The position numbers were made by a program, and so were the translations under genes. Below are positions 35,778 to 44,815 of a DNA stretch of 64,000 nt, piece after piece. Origin of the DNA: Pararhodobacter zhoushanensis (GTDB lineage: Bacteria; Pseudomonadota; Alphaproteobacteria; Rhodobacterales; Rhodobacteraceae); contig NZ_JAPDFL010000001.1 of the NCBI RefSeq assembly GCF_025949695.1, forward strand, positions 186,001 to 250,000. The letters run 5' to 3'. Each line of letters starts with the position of its first letter. Positions within the stretch are counted from its first letter, which is position 1. Below the pieces are notes generated by a model. The model did no database searches. It was not told the origin of the DNA and saw nothing but the letters and a program-made list of their open reading frames with translations.

Positions 35778-35809
35778 TGGTCCATTTTGGACCATTCTGT
35801 CAAGAATGG
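35778..35809 (+). promoter_or_regulatory. Two overlapping palindromes between tetR and the oxidoreductase gene
   Basis: TGGTCCA-TTT-TGGACCA (35778-35794) runs into CCATTCT-GTCA-AGAATGG (35792-35809). The second ends 10 bases before the oxidoreductase ATG, where it would cover the ribosome-binding region or promoter. The TGGA/TCCA half-sites recall the operator upstream of tetR. Confidence 0.65.
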
Positions 35810-35819
35810 AGTCAGACAG

Positions 35820-36797
35820 ATGAAAGCAGTGGTAATGAACCGTCCCGGTGATCGTGACGTGATGGCGTATGTCGCGTGGCCCGATCCGCAGCCCGGCCCG
35901 GGCGAGGTGCTGGTCACCGTGGCCGCAGCCGGGGTCAATTTCATGGATCTGGGCGTCCGGCAGGGCAAGGCGTGGACCGAAACGCCCGACCCCAAGGTGA
36001 TGGGCGTCGAAGGGGCGGGCACGGTGCGCGCGGTCGGCGCGGGTGTGACGGAATTCGCGCCCGGCGACCGCGTGGCCTGGGTCTATGCGCCGGGCAGCTA
36101 TGCCGAGCAGGTGGTCATCCCCGCCGCGTCGGTGGTGCCGGTCCCTTCGGGCATTGACGATGAAACGGCGGCCTCGGTGATGATGCAGGGGCTGACCGCC
36201 AGTCACTTCGCCACCGATTTCTATCCGGTGCAACCCGGTGATGTGGCGCTGGTCCATGCCGCCGCGGGCGGGCTGGGCCTGCTGCTGACGCAGATCATCA
36301 AACTGCGGGGCGGCACGGTGATCGGGCGGGTGTCGTCCGCGGAAAAGGCCGTCGTTGCGCGCGCGGCCGGGGCGGATCATGTGATCATCGACACCGCAGG
36401 CCAGTTCGCGCAACAAGTGCGCGCGCTGACTGGCGGCATCGGGGTTGCTGTGGTCTATGACGGCAGCGGGCCGGTGACGTTTCAAGGCTCGCTCGATGCG
36501 TTGCGCGCATCCGGCACCTTTTGCTGGTACGGCCCGGTGCTTGGGGCGCCCGAAGCCATCGAGATCATGAGCCTGCCGCGCAGCATCAAGCTTGGCTATG
36601 CGGTGTTTTCGGATCACATCCCGACCCCGGCCTTGCTGCGCCAGCACGCGGCGCAACTGTTCGACTGGATCGCACGGGGTCAGCTGAAAGTGCAGGCGAC
36701 CACAGCCTATCCGCTGAAAGAGGCCGCGCAGGCGCTGGCGGATATCGAGAGCCGCAAGACGACCGGCAAGCTGTTGCTGGTCCCGGCGGGCCGATAG
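35820..36797 (+). CDS. NADPH:quinone oxidoreductase (zeta-crystallin type MDR)
   Basis: A 325-residue medium-chain reductase without zinc ligands. The GroES-like N-terminus has AAAGVNFMDLGVRQG and GVEGAGTVRAVGAGVTEFAPGDRVAW. The Rossmann domain has VHAAAGGLGLLLTQI and the NADPH-binding region GTVIGRVSSAEK. It reduces quinones or alkenals with NADPH. ATG 35820 gives the family N-terminus MKAVVM. It is controlled by the adjacent TetR (inferred from palindromes). Confidence 0.87.
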   Translation: MKAVVMNRPGDRDVMAYVAWPDPQPGPGEVLVTVAAAGVNFMDLGVRQGKAWTETPDPKVMGVEGAGTVRAVGAGVTEFAPGDRVAWVYAPGSYAEQVVIPAASVVPVPSGIDDETAASVMMQGLTASHFATDFYPVQPGDVALVHAAAGGLGLLLTQIIKLRGGTVIGRVSSAEKAVVARAAGADHVIIDTAGQFAQQVRALTGGIGVAVVYDGSGPVTFQGSLDALRASGTFCWYGPVLGAPEAIEIMSLPRSIKLGYAVFSDHIPTPALLRQHAAQLFDWIARGQLKVQATTAYPLKEAAQALADIESRKTTGKLLLVPAGR

Positions 36798-36903
36798 CGG
36801 CACAGCGCGCAGGTGCCCGGGCCTTCGATCATCGTGCGGCAATCGCCTTTTAGCCAGCAGCACACCGGAATCTGACTGTTGTATACCGCGTGACGGCGGG
36901 ACC

Positions 36904-36926
36904 AGGGCGGGGTTAAACCCCGCCCT
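36904..36926. terminator. AGGGCGGGGTT / AACCCCGCCCT hairpin
   Basis: An 11-bp stem with a one-base centre, 107 bases past the oxidoreductase stop. It could terminate on either strand or be one copy of a dispersed GC-rich element; no other copy is in the window. Confidence 0.5.
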
Positions 36927-37001
36927 ACGATGCCGTTTCACCCACTGGCGCCGTCGGACGATCACCCTTAGGGTCGCGGCAAACCGGACAAGGAGAACGC
37001 C

Positions 37002-37970
37002 ATGCGGGTCATCATTTACGGGGTTGGCGCTGTCGGGGGCGTGCTGGCTGCCGCTCTGCAACGCTCGGGCACCGAGGTTATCGGCATCGCGCGCGGGCGC
37101 ATGCTGGCAGCCGTGCAGGCCAAAGGCATCCGGCTGCGCAGCCCCGAGGTGGACGAGGTGGTGCCTGTCACCTGCGTCGCGTCGCCCGGCGAGATTACCT
37201 TTCGCGCCGATGATGCGATCCTGCTGTGCATGAAGACACAAGATACCCGGCCCGCGCTGGACGCGCTGCGGATGGCGGGTGTGACCGATCAGCCGATCTT
37301 CTGCGTTCAGAACGGCGTGGCGAACGAGGCGATGGCGCTGCGGCTGTTCCCCAATGTGCACGGCGTCACGGTGATGATGCCCGCGACCTATCTGAACCCC
37401 GGAGAGGCGATCACCTATTCCGCCCCCAAGTTCGGCATGTTCGATATTGGCCGTTTCCCCGGCGGGTCGGATGACGCCGATGCCGCGCTGGCCGAGGCCC
37501 TGAACGGGGCGACGTTCGCGGCGTATGTCAAAGACGATGTGATGGCGTCGAAATATGGCAAGCTTCTGATGAATCTTGGCAATATCTCAGGCGCGGCCTT
37601 TGGGCCAAAGGCCGCGGACAAGCCGCTGCGCGCCGCCCTTCGGGCCGAGGCGGAAGCGGTTCTGGCCGCTTCGGGCATTCGCGTCGAGGATGTCAGCCAG
37701 ACCGACCCGCGCCGAGCCGTGCATATGAAAACCGGCCCGATACCGGATGCGCCCGGCATGAGCAACTCGACCCTGCAAAGCCTGCAGCGCGGCGGCAGTG
37801 TCGAAACCGACTATCTGAACGGCGAGATTGCGATGCTGGGACGGCGGCACGGGGTGCCGACGCCGCTGAATGACGCGATGATCGCGCTGTCGGTGCGGAT
37901 GCTGCGCGAAGGGATCGAGCCGGGGTCGGTCTCGCTGGACGAGACGATGGCGGCGCTGGGGATCCGCTGA
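37002..37970 (+). CDS. Ketopantoate reductase family protein (PanE/ApbA)
   Basis: A 322-residue 6-phosphogluconate-dehydrogenase-fold oxidoreductase. GVGAVGGVLAAALQRSG binds NADPH at the N-terminus, CMKTQDT and VQNGVANE are in the usual places, and the catalytic Lys is in MASKYGKLLMNLGN. The last part (MSNSTLQSLQRGGSVETDYLNGEI) carries the conserved substrate-side motif. AAGGAG precedes the ATG. Whether it truly makes pantoate is uncertain: several paralogues act on other 2-keto acids, and no other pantothenate gene is nearby. Confidence 0.82.
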   Translation: MRVIIYGVGAVGGVLAAALQRSGTEVIGIARGRMLAAVQAKGIRLRSPEVDEVVPVTCVASPGEITFRADDAILLCMKTQDTRPALDALRMAGVTDQPIFCVQNGVANEAMALRLFPNVHGVTVMMPATYLNPGEAITYSAPKFGMFDIGRFPGGSDDADAALAEALNGATFAAYVKDDVMASKYGKLLMNLGNISGAAFGPKAADKPLRAALRAEAEAVLAASGIRVEDVSQTDPRRAVHMKTGPIPDAPGMSNSTLQSLQRGGSVETDYLNGEIAMLGRRHGVPTPLNDAMIALSVRMLREGIEPGSVSLDETMAALGIR

Positions 37971-38012
37971 GCAGGGCTGGATTTGCCCGTTCAGCGCGCC
38001 AGATAAAGCGGC

Positions 38013-38717
38013 ATGAAACACGTCATGCCCTTTCTCGTTCTGCTCGTCGCGGTGACCTTTGCGGTGTCGCCGTTCTTTGTCACCAGTTTCGCCGGGTTCG
38101 ATCCGGCGCTGTTCCCCGTGCCGCAGGACGACCCGCCGGTGCAGCCTGCGGGGTATGCGTTCTCGATCTGGGGGTTGATCTATGCGTGGCTGATCATCGG
38201 GGCCGGGTTCGGGTTGTGGAAACGCGCCCAAGACCCCGCGTGGCAGCCGATGCGCCCGGCGCTGTTTGTCAGCCTTGGGCTGGGCACGTTCTGGCTGGCG
38301 ATGGCCGAGCGCACGCCGATTGGCGCAACCGTGCTGATCTGGGCGATGCTGGTCGCGGCGCTGGTGGCCCTGTGGCGCACGACGCGGGCGGACCGCTGGT
38401 TGCAGCAGGCGCCGGTGGCGATCTATGCGGGCTGGCTGACGGCGGCGAGTTCGGTGTCGATCGGGCTGTTGCTGGCCGGGTGGGGCTGGACGGGCGCGAC
38501 GCCTGCGGCGCTGGTCGCGCTGGTGGTGGCTCTGGCACTGGCGCTGAACGTGCAGGCGCGGTTGCCCCGCGCGCCGGAATACGGGCTGACGGTGATCTGG
38601 GCGCTGGTGGCGGTGGTGGTGCAGAACGCCGCGCCGCTGAATGCGCCCGTGGCTGGGCTGGCGGCGTTGGGCGTGGTGCTGATGGCGGGATTGCTGGTCT
38701 GGCGGCGGGGGGCCTGA
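38013..38717 (+). CDS. Tryptophan-rich TspO/MBR-like membrane protein
   Basis: A 234-residue protein with about seven hydrophobic helices and scattered Trp. YAFSIWGLIYAWL and YAGWLTAASSVSIGLLL are the conserved blocks of the larger tryptophan-rich sensory-protein relatives. TspO family members bind porphyrins or sterols in the membrane. This larger relative is uncharacterised, and no porphyrin link is visible locally except the heme genes about 3 kb away. Confidence 0.7.
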   Translation: MKHVMPFLVLLVAVTFAVSPFFVTSFAGFDPALFPVPQDDPPVQPAGYAFSIWGLIYAWLIIGAGFGLWKRAQDPAWQPMRPALFVSLGLGTFWLAMAERTPIGATVLIWAMLVAALVALWRTTRADRWLQQAPVAIYAGWLTAASSVSIGLLLAGWGWTGATPAALVALVVALALALNVQARLPRAPEYGLTVIWALVAVVVQNAAPLNAPVAGLAALGVVLMAGLLVWRRGA

Positions 38718-38742
38718 ACGCCCCGCCGTCAGGCGCAACGAC

Positions 38743-39138
38743 TCAGAACAGCGTGAGCACGCCGCCCATCACCGCGCAGGCGATGGTGGCGTAGCCGCCG
38801 TCTATCAGCGCCAGAACCTTGGGGCGTTGGGCAAAGAGGACGTTCAGGGTGATCCACGGCGCGATAAAGAACAGACCGATCCCCAGCCCGCCCATCAGCC
38901 CCAGACCGACCGTGTTGATCCCGCCCATGGCGAAGACATGGCGCATCATCCCGGCGACGAGCAGGATGCAGAGATAGGCCCCGGCAAATGTCACCGGATT
39001 GGCCCCGCCGCGGGGTGCGCCGTTGGCGTCGGTCGGCACGCCCGAGGCCACGACCCAGGGCTTTGACAGCACCCCGTACCAAAGCGCGCCGACGCCAAAG
39101 CCAATCGCCGCGGTAACGATCACTGCGAGATAATCCAT
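38743..39138 (-). CDS. DUF1761 domain membrane protein
   Basis: A 131-residue protein with four hydrophobic helices. ALWYGVLSKPWV at the end of helix 1 is the DUF1761 signature, and a helix 3-4 region FFIAPWITLNVLFAQRPK follows. GGAGGG precedes the ATG. Function is unknown. It is convergent with the TspO-like gene, 25 bases apart. Confidence 0.8.
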   Translation of the reverse strand: MDYLAVIVTAAIGFGVGALWYGVLSKPWVVASGVPTDANGAPRGGANPVTFAGAYLCILLVAGMMRHVFAMGGINTVGLGLMGGLGIGLFFIAPWITLNVLFAQRPKVLALIDGGYATIACAVMGGVLTLF

Positions 39139-39197
39139 GCTGTCCCTCCCATGGTTTTGGTCAGGCTAGCGCGGGCTCTGGCGGCGGGAAAGGGGTT

Positions 39198-39620
39198 TCA
39201 GCCCTGCTCCAGCCCGCCCATGCGGCAGACGAGCGCCCATTCCTCGGGTTTGACCGGCTGCACGGACAGACGCATCGAGGTCACCAGCGACATGTCGGAC
39301 AGGTCGGGCGTGGCCTTGATCTCTTTCAGGGAGACGGGCTGCGGCAGGGGTTTGACCGCGCGGATATCGACGCAATCCCAGCGCGGGTCATCGGTGGTGC
39401 TGTCGGGATGCGAGAGCGCGCAGACCTCGGCGATACCCACAACCTCAAGCCCGATGTTCGAGTGGTAGAAGAACACCTGATCGCCGAGCGCCATCTCGCG
39501 CATGTTGTTGCGTGCCAGATAGTTGCGCACGCCGTCCCATTCTTCACCGGCCTCGCCCTTGGCGATCAGCTGGTCCCAGCTGAACTTGTTGGGCTCGGAT
39601 TTCATCAACCAGTAGGCCAT
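39198..39620 (-). CDS. EVE domain protein
   Basis: A 140-residue stand-alone EVE (PUA-like) domain. MAYWLMKSEPNKFSWDQL at the N-terminus and VRNYLARNNMREMALGDQVFFYHSN are diagnostic. EVE domains bind modified bases (5-methylcytosine-type) in DNA or modified RNA. ATG 39618-39620 shares one base with the stop of the YciI gene (TGATG), so translation is coupled. The operon order tsaD - yciI - EVE is on the minus strand. Confidence 0.9.
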   Translation of the reverse strand: MAYWLMKSEPNKFSWDQLIAKGEAGEEWDGVRNYLARNNMREMALGDQVFFYHSNIGLEVVGIAEVCALSHPDSTTDDPRWDCVDIRAVKPLPQPVSLKEIKATPDLSDMSLVTSMRLSVQPVKPEEWALVCRMGGLEQG

Positions 39621-39892
39621 CAGCCGATCACCTTTTTCCATTCCTCGATCCGCACCGATGCGAAGAGCCCGGCCAGCGCGTAGGGGTCGTTTGCAGCCCA
39701 GGATTCGGCTGTGGCTTTGTCGGCGACGTCGATGACCACAAGGCTGCCGGTCATCGTGCCATTGTCCAGAAACGGCCCGGCAAAGACGGTGGTGCCGGTC
39801 CCGTTGAGATAGGCCAGATGCGCATCACGGGTGGCTTTGCGCAGGGGTTCGTGGTCGGGTTTGTCGGTGCAGATCAGGGCGAACAGGGGCAT
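39620..39892 (-). CDS. YciI family protein
   Basis: A 90-residue ferredoxin-like-fold protein. MPLFALICTDKPDH, RDAHLAYL (the conserved His-Asp pair region) and GPFLDNGTMTGSLVVIDVADKATAESWAANDPY match YciI/YCII enzymes. These are small hydrolase/dehydrochlorinase-like proteins of unclear substrate. AAAGAGGAAA precedes the ATG. It lies 17 bases downstream of tsaD. Confidence 0.88.
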   Translation of the reverse strand: MPLFALICTDKPDHEPLRKATRDAHLAYLNGTGTTVFAGPFLDNGTMTGSLVVIDVADKATAESWAANDPYALAGLFASVRIEEWKKVIG

Positions 39893-39909
39893 GGGATTTC
39901 CTCTTTGGG

Positions 39910-40989
39910 TCAGGCTTTGGCGCCGCGCTTGCCCGAGCCGATCAGCGCAGGGGCGGCGGTGTCGAGCGGCCAGCGGGGACGGGCGCTCAGGGTCATGTCA
40001 TCGGTGTGGCCGGCGCGGAACCGCTCGATCCCGGCCCAGGCGATCATCGCGGCATTGTCGGTGCACAGGGCCAGCGGCGGCGCGATGAAGGGGATGTTGC
40101 CCGCGACTTGCGTCAGGCGGCTGCGCAGGGTGGCGTTGGCGGCGACGCCGCCCGCCACGGCGAAAGCGGTGATGTCGGGGCAAAGCGCCAGCGCGCGGCG
40201 GGCTTTTTCGGCCAGCGTGTCGGCGACGGCGGCCTGAAACCCGGCGCACAGATCGGCGCGGTCCTGACGGGTCAGCCCGCCCTTGTCCGCCACCAGCGCA
40301 TCGCGGGCACGCATCAGCGCGGTTTTCAGGCCGGAAAAGCTGAGATCACAGCCGGGCCGGTCCAGCAGAGGGCGCGGGAAGGCGAAGCGTTTGGGGTCGC
40401 CTTGTTTGGCCTCAGCCTCGACGCTGGGGCCACCCGGTTGCGGCAGGCCCAGCAGCTTGGCGGTCTTGTCGAACGCCTCGCCGGGCGCGTCGTCGATGGT
40501 GCCGCCCAGACGCGTGAAAGCCTCGGGGCCATCCACCCGCAGGAACTGGCAATGCCCGCCCGAGACCAGCAGCATGAGATAGGGGAACGTCAGCCCGTCG
40601 GTCAGGCGCGGGGTCAGCGCATGGCCGGCAAGGTGGTTCACGCCGACCAGCGGCAGGCCGGTCGCGGCGCACAGCCCCTTGGCCAGCATCACGCCCGACA
40701 GCACACCGCCGATCAGCCCCGGCCCGGCGGTGACGGCGATGGCGTCAAGGTCGCGCAGGGTCAGGCCTGAACGCGCAAGCGCCTCTTCCACCACCAGATC
40801 CAGTTTCTCGGCATGGGCGCGGGCGGCGATTTCGGGGACGACGCCGCCGAAGGCCGCGTGCAGATCGGTCTGGCCTGCCACCACATTGGCCAGCACGTCG
40901 CCCGGCTGGCCCGGCACATGGCGCACCAAGGCCGCGCCGGTATCGTCGCAGCTGGATTCGATGCCAAGGACGGTGAGCGTGCGGGTCAT
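39910..40989 (-). CDS. tsaD: tRNA N6-adenosine threonylcarbamoyltransferase
   Basis: A 359-residue ASKHA-fold enzyme that transfers the threonylcarbamoyl group to A37 of ANN-reading tRNAs, with TsaB/Tsa[15 protein letters not shown] at the N-terminus, the metal-binding NHLAGHAL (HxxGH) and [10 protein letters not shown] are visible, then [14 protein letters not shown] and [14 protein letters not shown]. Start ATG 40987-40989 ([16 protein letters not shown]). It is divergent from hemD, with 85 bases between. Confidence 0.95.
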   Translation of the reverse strand: MTRTLTVLGIESSCDDTGAALVRHVPGQPGDVLANVVAGQTDLHAAFGGVVPEIAARAHAEKLDLVVEEALARSGLTLRDLDAIAVTAGPGLIGGVLSGVMLAKGLCAATGLPLVGVNHLAGHALTPRLTDGLTFPYLMLLVSGGHCQFLRVDGPEAFTRLGGTIDDAPGEAFDKTAKLLGLPQPGGPSVEAEAKQGDPKRFAFPRPLLDRPGCDLSFSGLKTALMRARDALVADKGGLTRQDRADLCAGFQAAVADTLAEKARRALALCPDITAFAVAGGVAANATLRSRLTQVAGNIPFIAPPLALCTDNAAMIAWAGIERFRAGHTDDMTLSARPRWPLDTAAPALIGSGKRGAKA

Positions 40990-41074
40990 GGATGCCGTAA
41001 GGGTCTGGCTGGTTGCAGAGCGCGTGGCACCGGGGGTAGCATCGGGGCGCGCCGCAGACAATGGGCGCTACGGA

Positions 41075-41782
41075 ATGCCCATGCCCCCGATTTTGCTCCT
41101 GACCCGCCCGATGCCTCAGTCCAACCGCTTCGCGGCCGAGGCGGCTGAGTCGTGCCCCCCTCATGAGGTGGTGATCGCGCCCTTGTCCGAGGTGGCCGGT
41201 GTGCCGTACGACGCGCGCGTTTTCGACCGCGCGCGGGGGCTGGTGCTGACCTCGGCCAATGCGGTGCCGTTTCTGCCTAAACTGCCGCCGATGCCCGCGT
41301 GGTGCGTGGGTCCGGCGACGGCACAGGCCGCCAGGGCGGCGGGGTTCGAGCCGCGCGATGGCGGCGGCGAGGCCGGGGCGCTGATCGAAACCTTGACCCG
41401 TGACGCGCCCGAGGGGCCGTTGGTCCATGCTCACGGCGTGCATCTGGCGCGCGATCTGGTGGCGGCGCTGCCGCAGCTCGATCTGCACGGCGTCGCGGTC
41501 TACGAGGCGCAGGGGTGCGAGTTTCCGCCGGGTCTGGCGGAACAGTTGGCCGGGCGGCGCGTTGTCGTTGCGTTGTTCTCACCGCGCGCGGCGAAACGAT
41601 TCGCCAACCAGTCTGGCATAGACGCAGTTTCAGATCTGACGCTGATCGCGATCAGTGCGAACTGTGCTGCGGCCTTGCCTGATACGCTGCGTGCCCATGC
41701 AGTGATCGCGGATGCGCCAGACGGCGGCGCAATGTTGCGCGCGGTCAGGGAAGCGTTGTCGCAGGACGCCCCGGCGGGTTGA
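41075..41782 (+). CDS. hemD: Uroporphyrinogen-III synthase
   Basis: A 235-residue protein that closes hydroxymethylbilane into uroporphyrinogen III. The two-lobed fold shows ILLLTRPMPQSNRFA at the start, VLTSANAV in lobe one, VHAHGVHLARDL in lobe two and LFSPRAAKRFA near the end, the usual weakly conserved HemD marks. Two in-frame ATGs (41075, 41081) are possible. hemC is not beside it. It heads the hemD - mitofilin - hemY operon. Confidence 0.85.
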   Translation: MPMPPILLLTRPMPQSNRFAAEAAESCPPHEVVIAPLSEVAGVPYDARVFDRARGLVLTSANAVPFLPKLPPMPAWCVGPATAQAARAAGFEPRDGGGEAGALIETLTRDAPEGPLVHAHGVHLARDLVAALPQLDLHGVAVYEAQGCEFPPGLAEQLAGRRVVVALFSPRAAKRFANQSGIDAVSDLTLIAISANCAAALPDTLRAHAVIADAPDGGAMLRAVREALSQDAPAG

Positions 41783-41854
41783 GACCTTGTCGGCGGCGGG
41801 CTAAGTATCAATCAAGCGCCGGTATTTGCGGCGCACAGTGACGGGGAGTTTCCG

Positions 41855-43207
41855 ATGGCACGCACAACTCGCAGCCGCGCTAAGTCAGACAAGGCGAGCG
41901 ACAAGGCGACCGCCATCGACGAGGCCGAGGTCGTCGAAGAAACGACCGCCGACATTTCCGCCGAAACGCCGGACAGCCCGTCAGACACGCCGGTCGAAGC
42001 GCCCGTTCTGGACGCGCCCGCGCAAGAGACCCTGTCCGCGCCAGAACCCGGGCCAGAGCCAGAACCCGACCCTGAGCCGGTCATTGACCCGTCGGGGATG
42101 GCGACGGATGAGCCCGCGGTTGAGCAATCCCCGTTTTCCGAACCAGTGATCGAGCCGGTCGAAACCCCGGTCAGCGAACCCGTCGCCCCGGCTCCGCCCG
42201 CCCCGCCGCGCGGCACGGGCACGATTCTGCTGGGCGGCGTTCTGGCCGCAGCGATTGGTGCGGCGGCGGTGTTGTTCGTGCTGCCAGAGGGATGGCGCGG
42301 GGCGACGGCGGACACGTCAGCACTGACCGACCGGATCGCGGCGCTGGAAGCACAAAGCAGTGTCAGCCCGGCGGCCTTGCAAGCGGCGCTGGGGCCCCTG
42401 GAAACCCGCATCGCGGCGCTTGAGGCGGCAACGCCTGCCGACACTGCCGGTCTGGCGGATCGCGTGGCGGCGCTGGAAAGCGCGACGCCGGACCTGTCGC
42501 CGGTCGAGGAGCGGCTGAGCACGCTGGAAGCCGCGCCGGGCGGCGTGACCGAGGATACACTGAACACCGCTGTCGGCTCTTTGGCGACCCGTCTGGCCGA
42601 ACTGGAAGAGGGTGTCGCCGGGCGGATCGACACGGCGGTGACGGCGGCGATGGCGGATGCCCGCAGCGCGCTGGATACGCAAGAGCAGGTGCTGGAGACC
42701 CGCGAAGAGGATGTGGCGGCGGCGCAGCAGCGCATCGCCGAACGCGCCGCCTTGGCCGAACTGGTCGCGGCGTCCGAGTCGGGCGATCCGCAGCCGGGGG
42801 CGCTGGCGACCTTGACCGATGCGCCCGCCGCCCTCGCCCCCTTGGGCGAGGGGCTGGTGACGCTGGCGCAGTTGCAAAGCAGCTTCGCCCCGGCAGCGCG
42901 CGAAGCGCTCGCGTCGGTGCCGCCTGCGCCTGATGCAAGCCTGGGCGACCGGGTGGCGTCGTTCGTCCGGGCGCAGACCGGCGCGCGCTCGCTCGCGCCG
43001 CGCGAGGGCGACGATCCCGATGCCGTGCTGTCGCGCGCCGAGGCGCAGCTGCAACAGGGCAATCTGCAAGCGACGCTGGACGAGGTGGACAGCCTGACCG
43101 GCACCCCCGCCGAGGCGATGGCAAACTGGCGCGCGCAGGCCGAAACGCGGCTTGCGGCGCTGGCCGCGCTGGCACAAGTCCAGACGCGCATGGATGGTGA
43201 GGAGTAA
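41855..43207 (+). CDS. Alphaproteobacterial mitofilin (Mic60-like) protein
   Basis: A 450-residue inner-membrane protein. Residues 1-120 are acidic and Pro/Glu-rich (cytoplasmic). One transmembrane helix follows (ILLGGVLAAAIGAAAVLFVL, about 123-143). Then comes a long coiled-coil periplasmic part (repeated RIAALEAxxP units) and a C-terminal mitofilin-signature domain (RAQTGARSLAPREGDDPDAVLSRAEAQLQQGNL). Position between hemD and hemY is the conserved location of alpha-proteobacterial Mic60, which shapes intracytoplasmic membranes. GGGGAG precedes the ATG. Confidence 0.86.
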   Translation: MARTTRSRAKSDKASDKATAIDEAEVVEETTADISAETPDSPSDTPVEAPVLDAPAQETLSAPEPGPEPEPDPEPVIDPSGMATDEPAVEQSPFSEPVIEPVETPVSEPVAPAPPAPPRGTGTILLGGVLAAAIGAAAVLFVLPEGWRGATADTSALTDRIAALEAQSSVSPAALQAALGPLETRIAALEAATPADTAGLADRVAALESATPDLSPVEERLSTLEAAPGGVTEDTLNTAVGSLATRLAELEEGVAGRIDTAVTAAMADARSALDTQEQVLETREEDVAAAQQRIAERAALAELVAASESGDPQPGALATLTDAPAALAPLGEGLVTLAQLQSSFAPAAREALASVPPAPDASLGDRVASFVRAQTGARSLAPREGDDPDAVLSRAEAQLQQGNLQATLDEVDSLTGTPAEAMANWRAQAETRLAALAALAQVQTRMDGEE

Positions 43208-43210
43208 GCG

Positions 43211-44767
43211 ATGTTCTGGACAGTCTTGAAGGTCATCCTGTTCCTTGCCGTGGTCGCGGGCCTGACGATGGGCGCCGAGACCCTGATGCAGACAGACGCG
43301 GGCGTGCGCATCGCCGTGGCCGATACCGAATTCACGCTGGGCCCGGTGCAGATGGCGATTGCCGCGATCCTGCTGCTGGCCGGGCTGTGGCTGCTGATGA
43401 AGCTGGCCGGACTGCTGGTGGCGACGCTGCGGTTCATCAACGGCGATGACACCGCGATCAGCCGCTATTTCGAGCGTGGCCGCCGTCGGCGCGGGCTTGA
43501 GGCGCTGACGGATGGCTTTCTGGCGCTGGCCTCGGGCGAAGGCGACAAGGCGCTGACCAAGGCGCGCAAGGCCGAGAAGCTGATGGATGACCAGACGCTG
43601 ACCACCTTGTTGATCGCGCAATCGGCGCAGGCCAAAGGAAACACCCAGCTGGCCGAGGAGTATTACAAGCGGCTGCTGGAACAGGACCGTTCGCGCTTTG
43701 TCGGCGTGCAAGGCCTGTTGTCGCAGCAAATCGAAGCAGGCAATTCCACCAAGGCGCGCAAACTGGCCGCAACCGCGCTCAGCCTGCGGCCCGGCCATGC
43801 CGCGACGCAAGATAACCTGTTGAAACTGCAGAACGATGCCTCGGACTGGCAGGGCGCGCGGCGGACACTGTTGGAGACGTCACGCTCGGGCCGCCTGCCC
43901 AAGCCGGTCTATCAGCGCCGCGATGCCGTGCTGACCCTGCAACAGGCCGAGGTCGAGGCCGAGAAGGGCAACACCGCGCTGGCGCAGGATCTGGCGATCG
44001 AGGCGAACAAGGCGTCGCCCGAACTGGTGCCTGCGGCGGTGATGGCGGCGGGTGCGATGGTGGCGCGCGGCAAGCCGAAAGCGGCGGCGAAGGTGCTCAA
44101 ACGCACGTGGAAAACCCAGCCGCACCCCGAATTGGCGCAGGCCTTCGCGGCGATTGCCCCGCAAGAGGCGGCGACCACCCGGCTCAAGCGGTTCGAGCCC
44201 TTGCTGACGCTCACCCCCGGCCCCGAGGCGCAGATGACCCGCGCCGAGCTGCTCATCGCGGCCGAGGATTTCCCCGGCGCGCGCCGCGCCATGGGCGATC
44301 TGCACGACAGCCACCCGACGCAGCGCGTGATGACCATCATGGCGGCGATCGAGCGCGGCGAAGGCTCGCCGGATCAGGTGGTGCGCGGCTGGCTGGCACG
44401 GGCGCTGATCGCGCCGCGCGGCCAGCAATGGGTCTGCGAGAACTGCCACCATGAACACGCCGGCTGGCACGCGCTGTGTGCCAACTGCGGGGCCTTCGAC
44501 ACGTTGAGCTGGACCCAGACGCCCAACAGCGCTGGCCCCAGCGCGACGGGGACCGAGATGCTGCCGCTGATCGTGGGCGCCCTGCCCTCGCCCGCGCCGG
44601 AAGCGCCGGTGATCGACGACGAGGACGAGATCGACGAGCCCGTCGCACAAGACCCCATCGAGGACGCCGAAGAACCCGACGCCGAAACCACACCAGCGCC
44701 GGAACCCGAACCCGAGCAAGGCGCGAAGGTCATCGATCTGGATCAGACGCGGCGGATGGGGCTGTAA
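43211..44767 (+). CDS. hemY: HemY-domain TPR membrane protein
   Basis: A 518-residue protein with two N-terminal transmembrane helices (VILFLAVVAGLTMGAETL and MAIAAILLLAGLWLLMKLAGLL), then HemY-type TPR repeats (GDKALTKARKAEKL, GNTQLAEEYYKRLLEQDRS). A C-terminal zinc ribbon (CENCHHEH ... CANCG followed by FDTLSW) is characteristic of the alphaproteobacterial version, and an acidic Pro-rich tail ends it. This is the heme-operon HemY of unknown biochemical role, not the protoporphyrinogen oxidase of the same name. It begins 3 bases after the mitofilin stop. Confidence 0.88.
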   Translation: MFWTVLKVILFLAVVAGLTMGAETLMQTDAGVRIAVADTEFTLGPVQMAIAAILLLAGLWLLMKLAGLLVATLRFINGDDTAISRYFERGRRRRGLEALTDGFLALASGEGDKALTKARKAEKLMDDQTLTTLLIAQSAQAKGNTQLAEEYYKRLLEQDRSRFVGVQGLLSQQIEAGNSTKARKLAATALSLRPGHAATQDNLLKLQNDASDWQGARRTLLETSRSGRLPKPVYQRRDAVLTLQQAEVEAEKGNTALAQDLAIEANKASPELVPAAVMAAGAMVARGKPKAAAKVLKRTWKTQPHPELAQAFAAIAPQEAATTRLKRFEPLLTLTPGPEAQMTRAELLIAAEDFPGARRAMGDLHDSHPTQRVMTIMAAIERGEGSPDQVVRGWLARALIAPRGQQWVCENCHHEHAGWHALCANCGAFDTLSWTQTPNSAGPSATGTEMLPLIVGALPSPAPEAPVIDDEDEIDEPVAQDPIEDAEEPDAETTPAPEPEPEQGAKVIDLDQTRRMGL

Positions 44768-44785
44768 GGCCCACGGATCGCCCGG

Positions 44786-44812
44786 AAAAGGCCGCCCTTG
44801 GGGCGGCCTTTT
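44786..44812. terminator. Bidirectional terminator between hemY and a convergent kinase-like gene
   Basis: Stem GGCCGCCC / GGGCGGCC with a 3-base loop, flanked by AAAA and TTTT, so it works on both strands. It lies 18 bases after hemY and 4 before the kinase stop. Confidence 0.9.
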
Positions 44813-44815
44813 GCA

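Noticed and set aside
41000-41080. A missing hemC between tsaD and hemD as a gene-loss event
   Set aside because: hemC is not always next to hemD in this family and probably lies elsewhere on the chromosome; the window cannot show loss.
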